A stretch of 18,860 nucleotides of DNA from Bacillota bacterium (lineage in GTDB: Bacteria; Bacillota; Clostridia; Acetivibrionales; DSM-1351): NCBI GenBank assembly GCA_023426005.1, contig JAFABO010000232.1, forward strand, positions 1-18,860, given 5' to 3'. The notes beneath the pieces are model-generated. The model was given only the letters and a program-made list of their open reading frames with translations. It was not told where the DNA came from and searched no databases. This document shows, one piece after another, positions 1 through 6,625 of the stretch (within the stretch, counting starts at the first letter, position 1; every line of letters begins with the position of its first letter). A program made the position numbers and the translations under genes.

Positions 1-611
1 CGCAGACTCTTGACAATACCTTTGGTGAATACATCAGCAAGCTTGGCTACAGACAGCTTAGAATAGCCGAAACAGAGAAGTATGCCCACGTTACCTTCTT
101 CTTCAACGGAGGAGTTGAAACCCAGTACGAAGGTGAGGACAGGGCACTCATACCTTCACCAAGGGTTGCAACCTACGATTTAAAGCCTGAGATGAGCGCT
201 TATGAAGTTGCCGGTGAATGTGTCTCGAGAATAAATTCCAGGCAGTATGACGTTATCATATTAAACTTTGCAAATTGTGATATGGTTGGGCATACCGGCG
301 ATTTCAATGCTGCAAAAGCCGCTGTTGAAGCAGTTGATGCATGTGTGGGCAAGGTTGTTGATGCGGTAGCAGCCCAGAATGGAATAGTACTTATCACAGC
401 TGACCATGGAAATGCGGAACAGATGATCGACTATGAAAACGGTGGAGCTTTCACTGCTCATACCACCAACGTGGTGCCTCTCATAGGCATCGGTCTGGGG
501 AATGTAAAGCTTAAGGAAGGAAAACTTGCCGACCTTACACCCACAATCCTGGATTTGATGGGAGAGGCAAAACCCGCAGAAATGACAGGACAATCACTTC
601 TTGTAAAATAA
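1..611 (+). CDS. gpmI: 2,3-bisphosphoglycerate-independent phosphoglycerate mutase, C-terminal part
   Basis: The reading frame is open from the window edge (first whole codon at base 3) and ends in TAA at 609-611, so only the C-terminal ~203 residues are present. The enzyme interconverts 3- and 2-phosphoglycerate in glycolysis, in the cytosol, through a metal-bound phosphoserine. The translation begins with the family's conserved stretch NTFGEYISKLGYRQLRIAET, then YAHVTFFFNGG. It also contains the alkaline-phosphatase-superfamily metal site motifs DMVGHTG and TADHGNAEQM. The catalytic serine and N-terminal domain lie outside the window. In Firmicutes this gene usually ends a gapdh-pgk-tpiA-gpmI(-eno) run; that context cannot be seen here. 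It is followed immediately by a strong terminator. Identification is secure. Confidence 0.97.
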   Translation, partial: QTLDNTFGEYISKLGYRQLRIAETEKYAHVTFFFNGGVETQYEGEDRALIPSPRVATYDLKPEMSAYEVAGECVSRINSRQYDVIILNFANCDMVGHTGDFNAAKAAVEAVDACVGKVVDAVAAQNGIVLITADHGNAEQMIDYENGGAFTAHTTNVVPLIGIGLGNVKLKEGKLADLTPTILDLMGEAKPAEMTGQSLLVK

Positions 612-667
612 AAAACATGGAACAGGCCCTGCTTCTTATTGGTGAAGCAGGGCCTGTTCCATGTTTT
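612..667. terminator. Bidirectional intrinsic terminator between gpmI and the convergent MFS gene
   Basis: A perfect 24-bp inverted repeat (arms 612-635 and 644-667) encloses an 8-base loop (636-643). The stem core is GC-rich (around CAGGCCCTGC) and the outer arms are A4/T4, so each strand yields a hairpin ending in U residues. It starts one base after the gpmI stop and lies just beyond the stop of the minus-strand transporter, so it can end both transcripts. Confidence 0.93.
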
Positions 668-675
668 TATTTATT

Positions 676-1911
676 CTATAGCGGTAACTCTTTATGGGAA
701 CTGCTGCTCCTGACCGCAAGCCGGGAGAACACAACTCCAAGCAGTGTTGTTAGTGCCCAGATTCCAACTATGGGATTCCATCCAAAACTTGAAATGAGAG
801 AGGAAAATAAAAGGCTTGCAAGTGAAGCTGATACATAGGAGGAAAAATCAAGGAAGCCCGTGATTCCTGAAATTTTTCCGGTATGGGTAAAATTGAGCAC
901 ATAAAAACTGAATATCATGTTGCAGCCGCCCGTCATTGCCGCACTGGCTGCAAAGAGTGCTGCTATGTTAAGTGCCATTCCTCTGCCGTTCAGCAGATAC
1001 ATAACGGCAAACATCAATGTGGAAAAAACAAATAGCACCGACAGTGTTCTTTTTTCATCATTCTTGAAGAATCTGCAAAGATACAGTGATAAAAGGGTGC
1101 CTCCCAGATTTACAAAGGGAAGTATTGATGAGATTGCTGCTGCGGAGCCTGAGGATACGTGAAATCTTTCAGATATAAAGGTTGGTATCCAAAAGGCAAC
1201 GGCATTCCGGACAACACCATTCAGCATTGTAACCACCGTCATGGCAATAAAGCCGTTTTGAAGGAGCTGCTTCACAGTATCTTCCGATTTATTAGCTTTG
1301 CCGGTAAGGACCGGATTTTTTACAATCCCCTTACGTTCCATATACCAGTTGGCTATAAGCCAAAGTATTGATATGATCAGTATCAGAATTCCCGTTAAAA
1401 AAAATCCTGATTTCCAGTTGCCGCTTCGGCTGCTTAATATGGCTAGAAAATATGTAACACCGGTACCCGCTATTGAGGCAACTGTCAGGAGGGTCAGGAT
1501 GATCCTGCCTACTTCAGCTGAAGTATTCTCTCCTACCAGTTTGGAAAGAGGGCCCCACAGCATTGAGCAGAGAAATCCGCAAACACCCCAGATAAGCAGG
1601 CCCAGGATTTGCGAATTAAACAGCGGGAATAAAATTGTAAGTATTCCGGTTATGGAAAGTCCGGTAAATACCATATATTTTGCACTTATTTTGTTTCCCG
1701 CAAGACCGTTTACCAGCTGCCCCAGACCATAAGTAATCAAAAATGCACTGCCCATTGCGGCCAATGCATCCCGGTCATATACTTTTTTCTCGATCATTTG
1801 CGGCAGCATGGTACTTAGGATGTTCCGCCCCATATAGCAGGCTGCGTATGCAAGAAAACACGAAATACCGAGTACGGCGGATTTCTTTAATGCTGCTTTT
1901 ACATTCGGCAT
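676..1911 (-). CDS. MFS transporter, OPA (organophosphate/phosphate antiporter, GlpT/UhpT-like) type
   Basis: This 411-residue polytopic membrane protein has about 12 hydrophobic segments, normal for the major facilitator superfamily. The N-terminal CYMGRNILSTMLPQM followed by AAMGSAFLITYGLGQLVNG resembles the GlpT/UhpT/PgtP (OPA) branch, which exchanges sugar phosphates or glycerol-3-phosphate for phosphate. A sugar-phosphate or polyol substrate is therefore likely but not proven. The start ATG (1909-1911) is preceded on its strand by GGAGTGAGAATCA. It begins about 20 bases after the DeoR-family gene stops, so the two form one transcription unit. The regulator probably controls its own transporter. 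The family call is secure; the OPA sub-assignment rests on motif resemblance. Confidence 0.85.
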   Translation of the reverse strand: MPNVKAALKKSAVLGISCFLAYAACYMGRNILSTMLPQMIEKKVYDRDALAAMGSAFLITYGLGQLVNGLAGNKISAKYMVFTGLSITGILTILFPLFNSQILGLLIWGVCGFLCSMLWGPLSKLVGENTSAEVGRIILTLLTVASIAGTGVTYFLAILSSRSGNWKSGFFLTGILILIISILWLIANWYMERKGIVKNPVLTGKANKSEDTVKQLLQNGFIAMTVVTMLNGVVRNAVAFWIPTFISERFHVSSGSAAAISSILPFVNLGGTLLSLYLCRFFKNDEKRTLSVLFVFSTLMFAVMYLLNGRGMALNIAALFAASAAMTGGCNMIFSFYVLNFTHTGKISGITGFLDFSSYVSASLASLLFSSLISSFGWNPIVGIWALTTLLGVVFSRLAVRSSSSHKELPL

Positions 1912-1931
1912 TGATTCTCACTCCAGATTAT

Positions 1932-2723
1932 TCAATATTTTTTTTTTACAATATGAAGCTGTACATTATTTGAAGCAATTGTTGACTTGATCTCGTCATG
2001 TATCTCATTTTCATCATCTGTAATTATATGATTGACTTCTGTGAAGTCCAGAAACTTGTAGAAGGATTCCTTGTCAAATTTGCTGCTGTCTGCCACAATA
2101 AAGGTTTCACTTGATTTTCTGCTGATGGCTGATGAAAATTCTCCTTCACTTTCATCCCACATCATCAATCCGTTACGGGAAACCGAAGTTGCTCCGATAA
2201 ACGCCTTATCGGCAGAATACCGGTTCAGGGCTGAGAAAGCAAGTTCACCTCTTGTTTTCAGGCTCTCACTGTCTATGGTCCCGCCGATAAATATGATTTT
2301 TCCGGTAAAATCATTGTTTTGATGCTTTTTTGCTAAAATATCTGCAATATTAAAGGAATTTATAATCAAGGTGAGATTTTTCAGATTATAAATTGAACGT
2401 GCTATTTCTTCTGTTGTTACGCCGCAGTCCAGGAAGACAATTTCTCCATCCTTGATAAGGCTGGCTGCGTAGAGACCGATCCTTTTCTTTTCCTCGCAGT
2501 TTTGTTTGGCACGGATATTATAGTTTTCTTCACGGATAGGATGCTTTAGTGCAATTGCGCCGCCGTGCACCTTTATAAGCTTTTTCTCATCACTCAGTTC
2601 ATTTAAATCACGCCGGATAGTTTCTGTGGATACATTAAATTCCTGGGACAAATCTGTAATGCGGACATTGCCATCCCGTGACAGAATATCTAAAATCATT
2701 GACTTGCGTTCATCTGCAAACAT
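1932..2723 (-). CDS. DeoR/GlpR-family sugar-metabolism transcriptional regulator
   Basis: The 263-residue protein has the standard DeoR layout. An N-terminal winged helix-turn-helix spans about residues 1-57 (ITDLSQEFNVSTETIRRDLNEL, then the wing KLIKVHGGA). A C-terminal sensor domain of the sugar-isomerase-like type follows (FLDCGVTTEEIA near 98-109, then GGTIDSES). Such regulators are usually repressors released by a phosphorylated sugar or intermediate. The start ATG has AAGGAG six bases upstream (2730-2735 read on the minus strand). It is first in a two-gene unit with the downstream OPA-type transporter. A long palindrome overlaps its upstream promoter region, which suggests autoregulation. 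The length is normal and no key element is missing. The effector cannot be told from sequence. Confidence 0.93.
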   Translation of the reverse strand: MFADERKSMILDILSRDGNVRITDLSQEFNVSTETIRRDLNELSDEKKLIKVHGGAIALKHPIREENYNIRAKQNCEEKKRIGLYAASLIKDGEIVFLDCGVTTEEIARSIYNLKNLTLIINSFNIADILAKKHQNNDFTGKIIFIGGTIDSESLKTRGELAFSALNRYSADKAFIGATSVSRNGLMMWDESEGEFSSAISRKSSETFIVADSSKFDKESFYKFLDFTEVNHIITDDENEIHDEIKSTIASNNVQLHIVKKKY

Positions 2724-2742
2724 GCTGCTCTCCTTTGCTAAA

Positions 2743-2748
2743 ATTATA
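2743..2748 (-). promoter_or_regulatory. Probable -10 box of the deoR-type/MFS operon
   Basis: Read on the minus strand this is TATAAT, about 20 bases upstream of the regulator's start codon. No good -35 hexamer sits at 16-18 bases: the bases there (around TTATGT) belong to the large palindrome at 2763-2818. A weak -35 region covered by a palindrome fits a regulated promoter. The -10 is also bracketed by a 5-bp inverted repeat (GCTAA at 2737-2741, TTAGC at 2749-2753). Confidence 0.5.
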
Positions 2749-2762
2749 TTAGCAATACCTTA

Positions 2763-2818
2763 CCACACATAACAACATAAATCAATATAAATATTTTGAT
2801 TTATGTTGTTATGTGTGG
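2763..2818. promoter_or_regulatory. Long palindrome, candidate operator upstream of the DeoR-family gene
   Basis: A perfect inverted repeat has arms of 23 bases (2763-2785 and 2796-2818), each containing ACACATAACAACATAAATCA or its complement. The 10-base AT-rich centre is itself partly symmetric. It lies 39 bases upstream of the regulator start, over the expected -35 region. DeoR-type repressors often bind inverted repeats upstream of their own gene, so an operator is the first guess. A cruciform or RNA hairpin role is possible. There is no T-tract next to the arms, so a simple terminator is unlikely. Confidence 0.55.
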
Positions 2819-2943
2819 AATCGTTCTTTTTTACATGTTATATTAATGATGTGCAGTGTGGCGGCAGGAACCGCAGCAGAAGAGAGTTACAGGCCGGCGG
2901 ACCAATACGGATGGTGAACCCGGAGGTTTTCGGAAAAAATTTT
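2819..2943. other. Intergenic spacer with an unexplained GC-rich island
   Basis: The first ~30 bases are AT-rich and include a TATATT (2839-2844) that could serve as a plus-strand -10 box, although no convincing -35 accompanies it. From about 2850 to 2935 the composition turns GC-rich and purine-rich, including GCGG/CCGC and GGCCGG segments, unlike the spacers elsewhere in the window. Two short overlapping plus-strand frames (2803-2994 and 2856-3062) lack a ribosome site and recognisable protein features, and I do not call them genes. The island ends directly at a terminator. It may be a small RNA or the remnant of something lost. I recognise no riboswitch class. Confidence 0.35.
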
Positions 2944-2986
2944 CGGATATTAAAAAAAACTGGGAACCCAGTTTTTTTAATATCCG
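2944..2986. terminator. Intrinsic terminator after the RpiR-type gene (bidirectional)
   Basis: An inverted repeat has arms from 2944 and to 2986. The core is CTGG-GAAC-CCAG flanked by A8 on the left and T7 on the right, with further pairing of CGGATATT and AATATCCG outside; the arms differ by one A/T. On the minus strand it lies 18 bases past the stop of the RpiR-type gene and gives a hairpin followed by eight U residues. On the plus strand it would equally stop any transcript crossing the GC-rich island. Confidence 0.88.
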
Positions 2987-3003
2987 GAGATTAGGTGTTA
3001 ATA

Positions 3004-3861
3004 TTACAATAGCTTGTTGGCAATTGATTGGGTGGTCTTTTTCTTGTTCCTGTCACAAATAATATAATTTTTCTTGAAAAATTCTGTGTATAAAATGTCA
3101 AGTAAATACATCTGAGCTACTTTTGCCGAAAGGGAGCCTCCCTGAAAAGGTCCTTCATTGGCGCCGCACAGGAGAACAATGTCGGCATAAGCGGTCAGGG
3201 GAGATTCTGAGAACCTTGTAATACATATGGTCTTTGCACGGTTTTGCTTTGCCCGTTTCATTATATCAATAATGTCTTTGGTAGAACCTGAATAGGAAAA
3301 TGCGATTACGAGGTCCTGCTCTCCCAAAAGTGAGGAAGACATGGTCTGCATATGTATATCCTGTGTTGACACAACGTTGGGCAATATACGCGCAAATTTG
3401 TAACATGCCTCAAGTGCTGTCACCAGGGAAGAGCCTGCACCGAAAAAGTATATAAGCTTGGCTTCCGACAGCATATCAATGGCCCTGTGTATATCATCTA
3501 TATTAATCATATCAAGGGTTTGGTTCAAAGCGGCAATATCTGTGTTCAACAGCTTGCGGCACACCTCTTCGGTTGTATCGGTAATATTGATTTCGTCTGA
3601 TAAAGTTATTGCACTGGTAGTTTTATTGTTGCTTAAGGATTGAGCAAGCATCATTTTAAAATCCTGGTATCCGCTGATCTTTAAGGTCTTACAAAAGCGA
3701 AAAACTGTTGTATCACCCACACCGCAGCGTTCGGCCAGGTCGGTTATTGACATATACATAACATCCTGCGGCGACTGTAAAATGAAATCAGCAACCTTAC
3801 GCTCGGCTTTAGTCAATATTTTTTCGCTGCTCAAAATCTTTAAAAGAACATCATTGTCCAT
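3004..3861 (-). CDS. RpiR/MurR-family transcriptional regulator (HTH + SIS domain)
   Basis: From the chosen start the protein has 285 residues. The N-terminal RpiR helix-turn-helix (about 15-75) contains MSITDLAERCGVGDTTVFRFCKTL. The C-terminal SIS sugar-phosphate-binding domain (about 125-260) contains FFGAGSS and FSYSGSTKD. Members sense phosphosugars; MurR senses MurNAc-6-P and NanR proteins of several Firmicutes control ManNAc/sialate genes. This one is divergent from a large operon holding NanE and a ROK kinase, so it is probably that operon's regulator, responding to an amino-sugar phosphate (inference). I chose the ATG at 3859-3861 because GAAGGG stands about 9 bases before it. An in-frame ATG seven codons upstream (3880-3882) has no ribosome site. 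A good promoter and a terminator flank it, so it is monocistronic. Confidence 0.92.
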   Translation of the reverse strand: MDNDVLLKILSSEKILTKAERKVADFILQSPQDVMYMSITDLAERCGVGDTTVFRFCKTLKISGYQDFKMMLAQSLSNNKTTSAITLSDEINITDTTEEVCRKLLNTDIAALNQTLDMINIDDIHRAIDMLSEAKLIYFFGAGSSLVTALEACYKFARILPNVVSTQDIHMQTMSSSLLGEQDLVIAFSYSGSTKDIIDIMKRAKQNRAKTICITRFSESPLTAYADIVLLCGANEGPFQGGSLSAKVAQMYLLDILYTEFFKKNYIICDRNKKKTTQSIANKLL

Positions 3862-3895
3862 ATTTAATTGCCCTTCTTTCATAATGACTGTCTAT

Positions 3896-3924
3896 ATATT
3901 ACATTAAATAAAAATATTTTTCAA
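3896..3924 (-). promoter_or_regulatory. Sigma-A promoter of the RpiR-type gene
   Basis: On the minus strand: TTGAAA (3919-3924), a 17-base spacer, TAATAT (3896-3901). Predicted transcription start is near 3889, giving a leader of roughly 28 bases before the chosen ATG. The -35 overlaps an AAAATATTTTT run that recurs near the opposite promoter and may be a shared regulator site. Confidence 0.7.
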
Positions 3925-4097
3925 CTTTTTTTCTTAAATAAAGATATTTTATCTATTTTTATTGCAATAAAAAAATAATTTTTTTAAAAATAGGAAAAAA
4001 TTTTCATAAATGTATGCACTATTTATTTAAATATACTAAAATAACTGTTAAATTTTAGCTATAACTTACAATTGATTATTATTATTTTGAAAAAATA

Positions 4098-4125
4098 TTG
4101 AAAAAAATTTTTTTTATGATATACT
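4098..4125 (+). promoter_or_regulatory. Sigma-A promoter of the 12-gene amino-sugar operon
   Basis: TTGAAA (4098-4103), a 16-base spacer, TATACT (4120-4125). The predicted start near 4132 gives a leader of about 87 bases. No catabolite-responsive element matching the CcpA consensus was recognised over or after it. Confidence 0.68.
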
Positions 4126-4218
4126 CATGATTGTAAAGAAAATTATCCATACTTTACTACTCACTGCAAATATATCCGGTAGTTTTCTTACATTAAATTT
4201 AATGGAGGGATTGATAAG

Positions 4219-5568
4219 ATGAAATGGTTTAGTCTCAAACGGTTATTGTCAAGTGCTTTAGTAATTGCAATGTTATCGGTACTCAGTGCAGGGTGCGGGA
4301 ACCCGGACACCGGAGCCGGAAACAGCTCGGCCGGCGGAAATTCAACTGCTGCAGCCAGTGAGTCAAAGGCTGTATCGGCCGATAAGACAAAGGTCCTTTT
4401 CTGGTACTTATGGAGCGGGGATGGAGTGGAAAGAATTAATAAACTTGTCGAGACATATAATTCACAAAGTGACAAGTATGAAGTTGAAGCTCTTTCGGTT
4501 CCTGATTTCCAGAAGATAATGGCAGCTATTTCGGCAGGAAATGGTCCTGATGTAACAGACGAATTCGGCAGTGATATAGGTAAACTTGCAAGCGCGGGAA
4601 TAATGGAGCCATTGGATGACTACATAACAAAAACAAATTATGACATAAATGATTTTATTCCTGCTTCAATTGAAAGCATGAAAATGGATGGCAAAATATA
4701 TGCTCTTCCTTGTAATGTCAACTTTACGGCATTATTTTACAACAAGACCCTCTTGAAAAATGCTGGCTACAATGAACCTCCGAAGACCCTGGAAGAAATG
4801 TATGAAATGGCAGTGAAAACAACCACGTTGAACAAGGATGGTTCAATAGATGTTTGCGGATTCCCTGATTTCCCAAATGCTTATTATAGTGATTCCTTTA
4901 CTGCCGCAGCTGGAGGAGGCTGGTATACAGAAGACGGCAAACCCACTCCGGCAGATAATGAGGGCAATAGAACAGCACTGAAGCTTAACAGGGATTACAG
5001 AGAAAAATATGGTGTGGAAAATGTAGTTAAGTTCTCTGCCGGCGGAAAGTATCTCGACCCTACCGATCCTTTCCTGATGGGCAAACAGACCTTCCGTCTG
5101 GACGGAGCCTGGATGGGCAAGGATATAAAGGAAACCTTCAAGTCCGACGTGGATTATGGTGTAACCTTCGTTCCCTATCCAAAGGATCATCCTGAACTTG
5201 CGGGCAGAGCAAATGCAACTTCATCAATGCTTTTTGTCACATCAAATTCAAAGAATAAAGACGGTGCATTTGACTTCCTTTCCTATTTTGTAGGAAAAGA
5301 AGGCCAGGTCAAGTTTACAATCGATGCGGGCGATTTCCCGTCCAGACTGTCCATGCTCACTAACGAACAATTCTTGAAAGGCTATGATACAAGCTTCTTT
5401 ACCGAGCTTGCAAAGAGTCCCAATCTGGTTTCCATACCATGCGGACCAAAGAATGGTGAGTATAATACGCTTGTTAGCGAACAAATAGAATTATGCCTGA
5501 ATCTGAAACAGGACATAGATACTACGCTGAACAATATCTACACAAAAGGTTCTGAGATATTGAAATAG
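4219..5568 (+). CDS. ABC transporter sugar-binding lipoprotein (family 1 extracellular solute-binding protein)
   Basis: The 449-residue lipoprotein captures a carbohydrate outside the membrane and hands it to the two permeases downstream. A type II signal peptide (KWFSLKRLLSSALVIAMLSV) leads to the lipobox LSAGC, with lipidated Cys26. A Ser/Ala/Gly/Asn-rich linker follows (about 27-55), then the MalE-type fold (VLFWYLWSGDGVERINKLVETYN; GPDVTDEFGSDIGKLASAGIMEPLDDYI; ALFYNKTLLKNAGYNEPPKTLEEM). Length is normal for the family. The start has GGAGGG nine bases upstream. It opens the operon, divergent from the RpiR-type regulator. The ligand cannot be read from sequence; the neighbours point to an amino-sugar-containing mono- or oligosaccharide. 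No msmX-type ATPase is encoded in the window. Confidence 0.95.
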   Translation: MKWFSLKRLLSSALVIAMLSVLSAGCGNPDTGAGNSSAGGNSTAAASESKAVSADKTKVLFWYLWSGDGVERINKLVETYNSQSDKYEVEALSVPDFQKIMAAISAGNGPDVTDEFGSDIGKLASAGIMEPLDDYITKTNYDINDFIPASIESMKMDGKIYALPCNVNFTALFYNKTLLKNAGYNEPPKTLEEMYEMAVKTTTLNKDGSIDVCGFPDFPNAYYSDSFTAAAGGGWYTEDGKPTPADNEGNRTALKLNRDYREKYGVENVVKFSAGGKYLDPTDPFLMGKQTFRLDGAWMGKDIKETFKSDVDYGVTFVPYPKDHPELAGRANATSSMLFVTSNSKNKDGAFDFLSYFVGKEGQVKFTIDAGDFPSRLSMLTNEQFLKGYDTSFFTELAKSPNLVSIPCGPKNGEYNTLVSEQIELCLNLKQDIDTTLNNIYTKGSEILK

Positions 5569-5579
5569 ATAACTTGATG

Positions 5580-5618
5580 CAAGCAGGATATATTGCCGCC
5601 GGCACTGTATCCTGCTTG
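5580..5618 (+). promoter_or_regulatory. Stem-loop between binding-protein and permease genes
   Basis: An 11-bp stem (5580-5590 with 5608-5618, CAAGCAGGATA pairing TATCCTGCTTG) encloses a 17-base loop that contains a second small stem TGCC-GCC-GGCA (5594-5604). No T-tract follows, so it is not a standard terminator. In many ABC operons a hairpin here protects the binding-protein mRNA or partly limits read-through, giving more binding protein than permease. That role is inferred. Confidence 0.6.
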
Positions 5619-5656
5619 AAAATAAAATATAGTATCCTTACACTGGAGGCAGTAAT

Positions 5657-6625
5657 ATGTATGAGCCTGATTTAGCAAAATCGACAAGTCTTAAAAAACA
5701 TAAAGCTTCAAACCTTGACAGAAGCAGGACAAAATCGGGTATTTTGTTTGCTCTTCCCTGGATGATCGGGTTTCTTGTTTTTAGCTTGTATCCAATATGT
5801 ATTTCACTTTATTATAGCATGACTGATTTCAATATATTTCAATCTCCAAAATGGGTTGGATTGAGCAATTTTTCCGATTTGTTCTCAGATGAAAAGTTTT
5901 ATAAAAGCCTGTGGAATACCTTTTACATGGTAATAATCGGAACACCTGTCAGTCTGATAGCGGCACTGCTGTTGGCTGTCCTTCTCAACCAGAGGATAAG
6001 GGCCCTGTCCGTTTTCAGAACCGTTTTTTATTTGCCCAGCATTGTACCGACAATTGCTGCTTCTCTTTTATGGCTTTGGATTTTAAATCCAAAAGTAGGT
6101 GTGCTGAACAGCATTCTTGGGCTTTTCGGTGTACCAGGGCCCAACTGGCTGATGGATCCCAACTGGACCAAACCTGCACTGATATTGATCGGCGTCTGGG
6201 GTGTGGGAAATATGATGATCATATTCCTGGCAGCACTGCAGGACGTACCCCGGTCACTTTATGAGGCGGCCGATATGGATGGCGCCAACACTTTGCAGCA
6301 GTTTTTCAAAATCACATTGCCAAGTGTTTCTCCGGTAATTTTCTTCCAATTAATAATGAATATCATTTATTACTTCCAATATTTTACCCAGGCATATCTG
6401 CTGATAAACGGTTCATCAGCAAGCAGCGGACTGAACAATACTGCCACCGGCGGGGCCGAAAACTCAATGCTGTTCTACTCGCTGTATTTATTCCACAATG
6501 CATTCTCTTTCTTCAAAATGGGTAAGGCGTCTGCAATGGCATGGATACTGTTCATTATTGTTCTTGCGGTAACGGCTTTGATATTTAAGACACAGGATAG
6601 GTGGGTTTCTTATGGAGATGAATAA
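5657..6625 (+). CDS. ABC transporter permease, MalF/UgpA type
   Basis: This 322-residue inner-membrane protein is one half of the sugar translocation pore. A charged N-terminus (1-28) is followed by six hydrophobic segments, the first about 29-52 and the last near 293-312. The cytoplasmic EAA loop that docks the ATPase is clear: LYEAADMDGANTLQQFFKIT with LP following (about 201-222). The sequence NQRIRALSVFRTVFYLPSIVP is typical of MalF-like permeases. The start ATG follows GGAGG within CACTGGAGGCAGTAATATG. Its 3' end overlaps the next permease by 14 bases, implying translational coupling. Confidence 0.95.
   Translation: MYEPDLAKSTSLKKHKASNLDRSRTKSGILFALPWMIGFLVFSLYPICISLYYSMTDFNIFQSPKWVGLSNFSDLFSDEKFYKSLWNTFYMVIIGTPVSLIAALLLAVLLNQRIRALSVFRTVFYLPSIVPTIAASLLWLWILNPKVGVLNSILGLFGVPGPNWLMDPNWTKPALILIGVWGVGNMMIIFLAALQDVPRSLYEAADMDGANTLQQFFKITLPSVSPVIFFQLIMNIIYYFQYFTQAYLLINGSSASSGLNNTATGGAENSMLFYSLYLFHNAFSFFKMGKASAMAWILFIIVLAVTALIFKTQDRWVSYGDE

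Larger units (their letters stand above)
3862..4218. other. Very AT-rich divergent regulatory region between the RpiR-type gene and the ABC operon
   Basis: This 357-base gap has no coding potential and holds the two divergent promoters. Within it I see a small palindrome AGATA-TTT-TATCT (3942-3954), an imperfect GAAAA-AA-TTTTC (3994-4005), and TTGAAAAA(A)TATT at both promoters (minus strand 3913-3924, plus strand 4087-4099). The last is the best candidate for a common operator, but in such AT-rich DNA these matches carry little statistical weight. The 5' leader of the operon (about 4132-4218) can pair GTAAAGAAAA (4133-4142) with TTTTCTTAC (4183-4191), with one bulge. Confidence 0.5.

Noticed and set aside
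261..593. Minus-strand open frame of 110 codons opposite gpmI
   Set aside because: It lies wholly antisense to a well-conserved gpmI frame, has no ribosome site and no recognisable protein features.
617..838. Plus-strand open frame starting in the terminator
   Set aside because: It begins inside the hairpin stem and continues antisense to the end of the transporter gene, so it is a by-product of the inverted repeat and the opposite-strand code.
1298..1732. 144-codon plus-strand frame over the MFS gene
   Set aside because: It is antisense to the transporter and has a low-complexity composition without family resemblance.
2850..2945. Possible riboswitch (the GGTGAACCC-like string recalled c-di-AMP or cobalamin elements)
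   Set aside because: The remaining conserved segments of those classes are missing and no gene lies downstream on the same strand.
2803..3062. Two short plus-strand frames (63 and 68 codons) across the GC-rich island
   Set aside because: They overlap each other, cross a strong terminator, lack a ribosome site and one runs into the 3' end of the RpiR-type gene. Their sequences resemble nothing I know.
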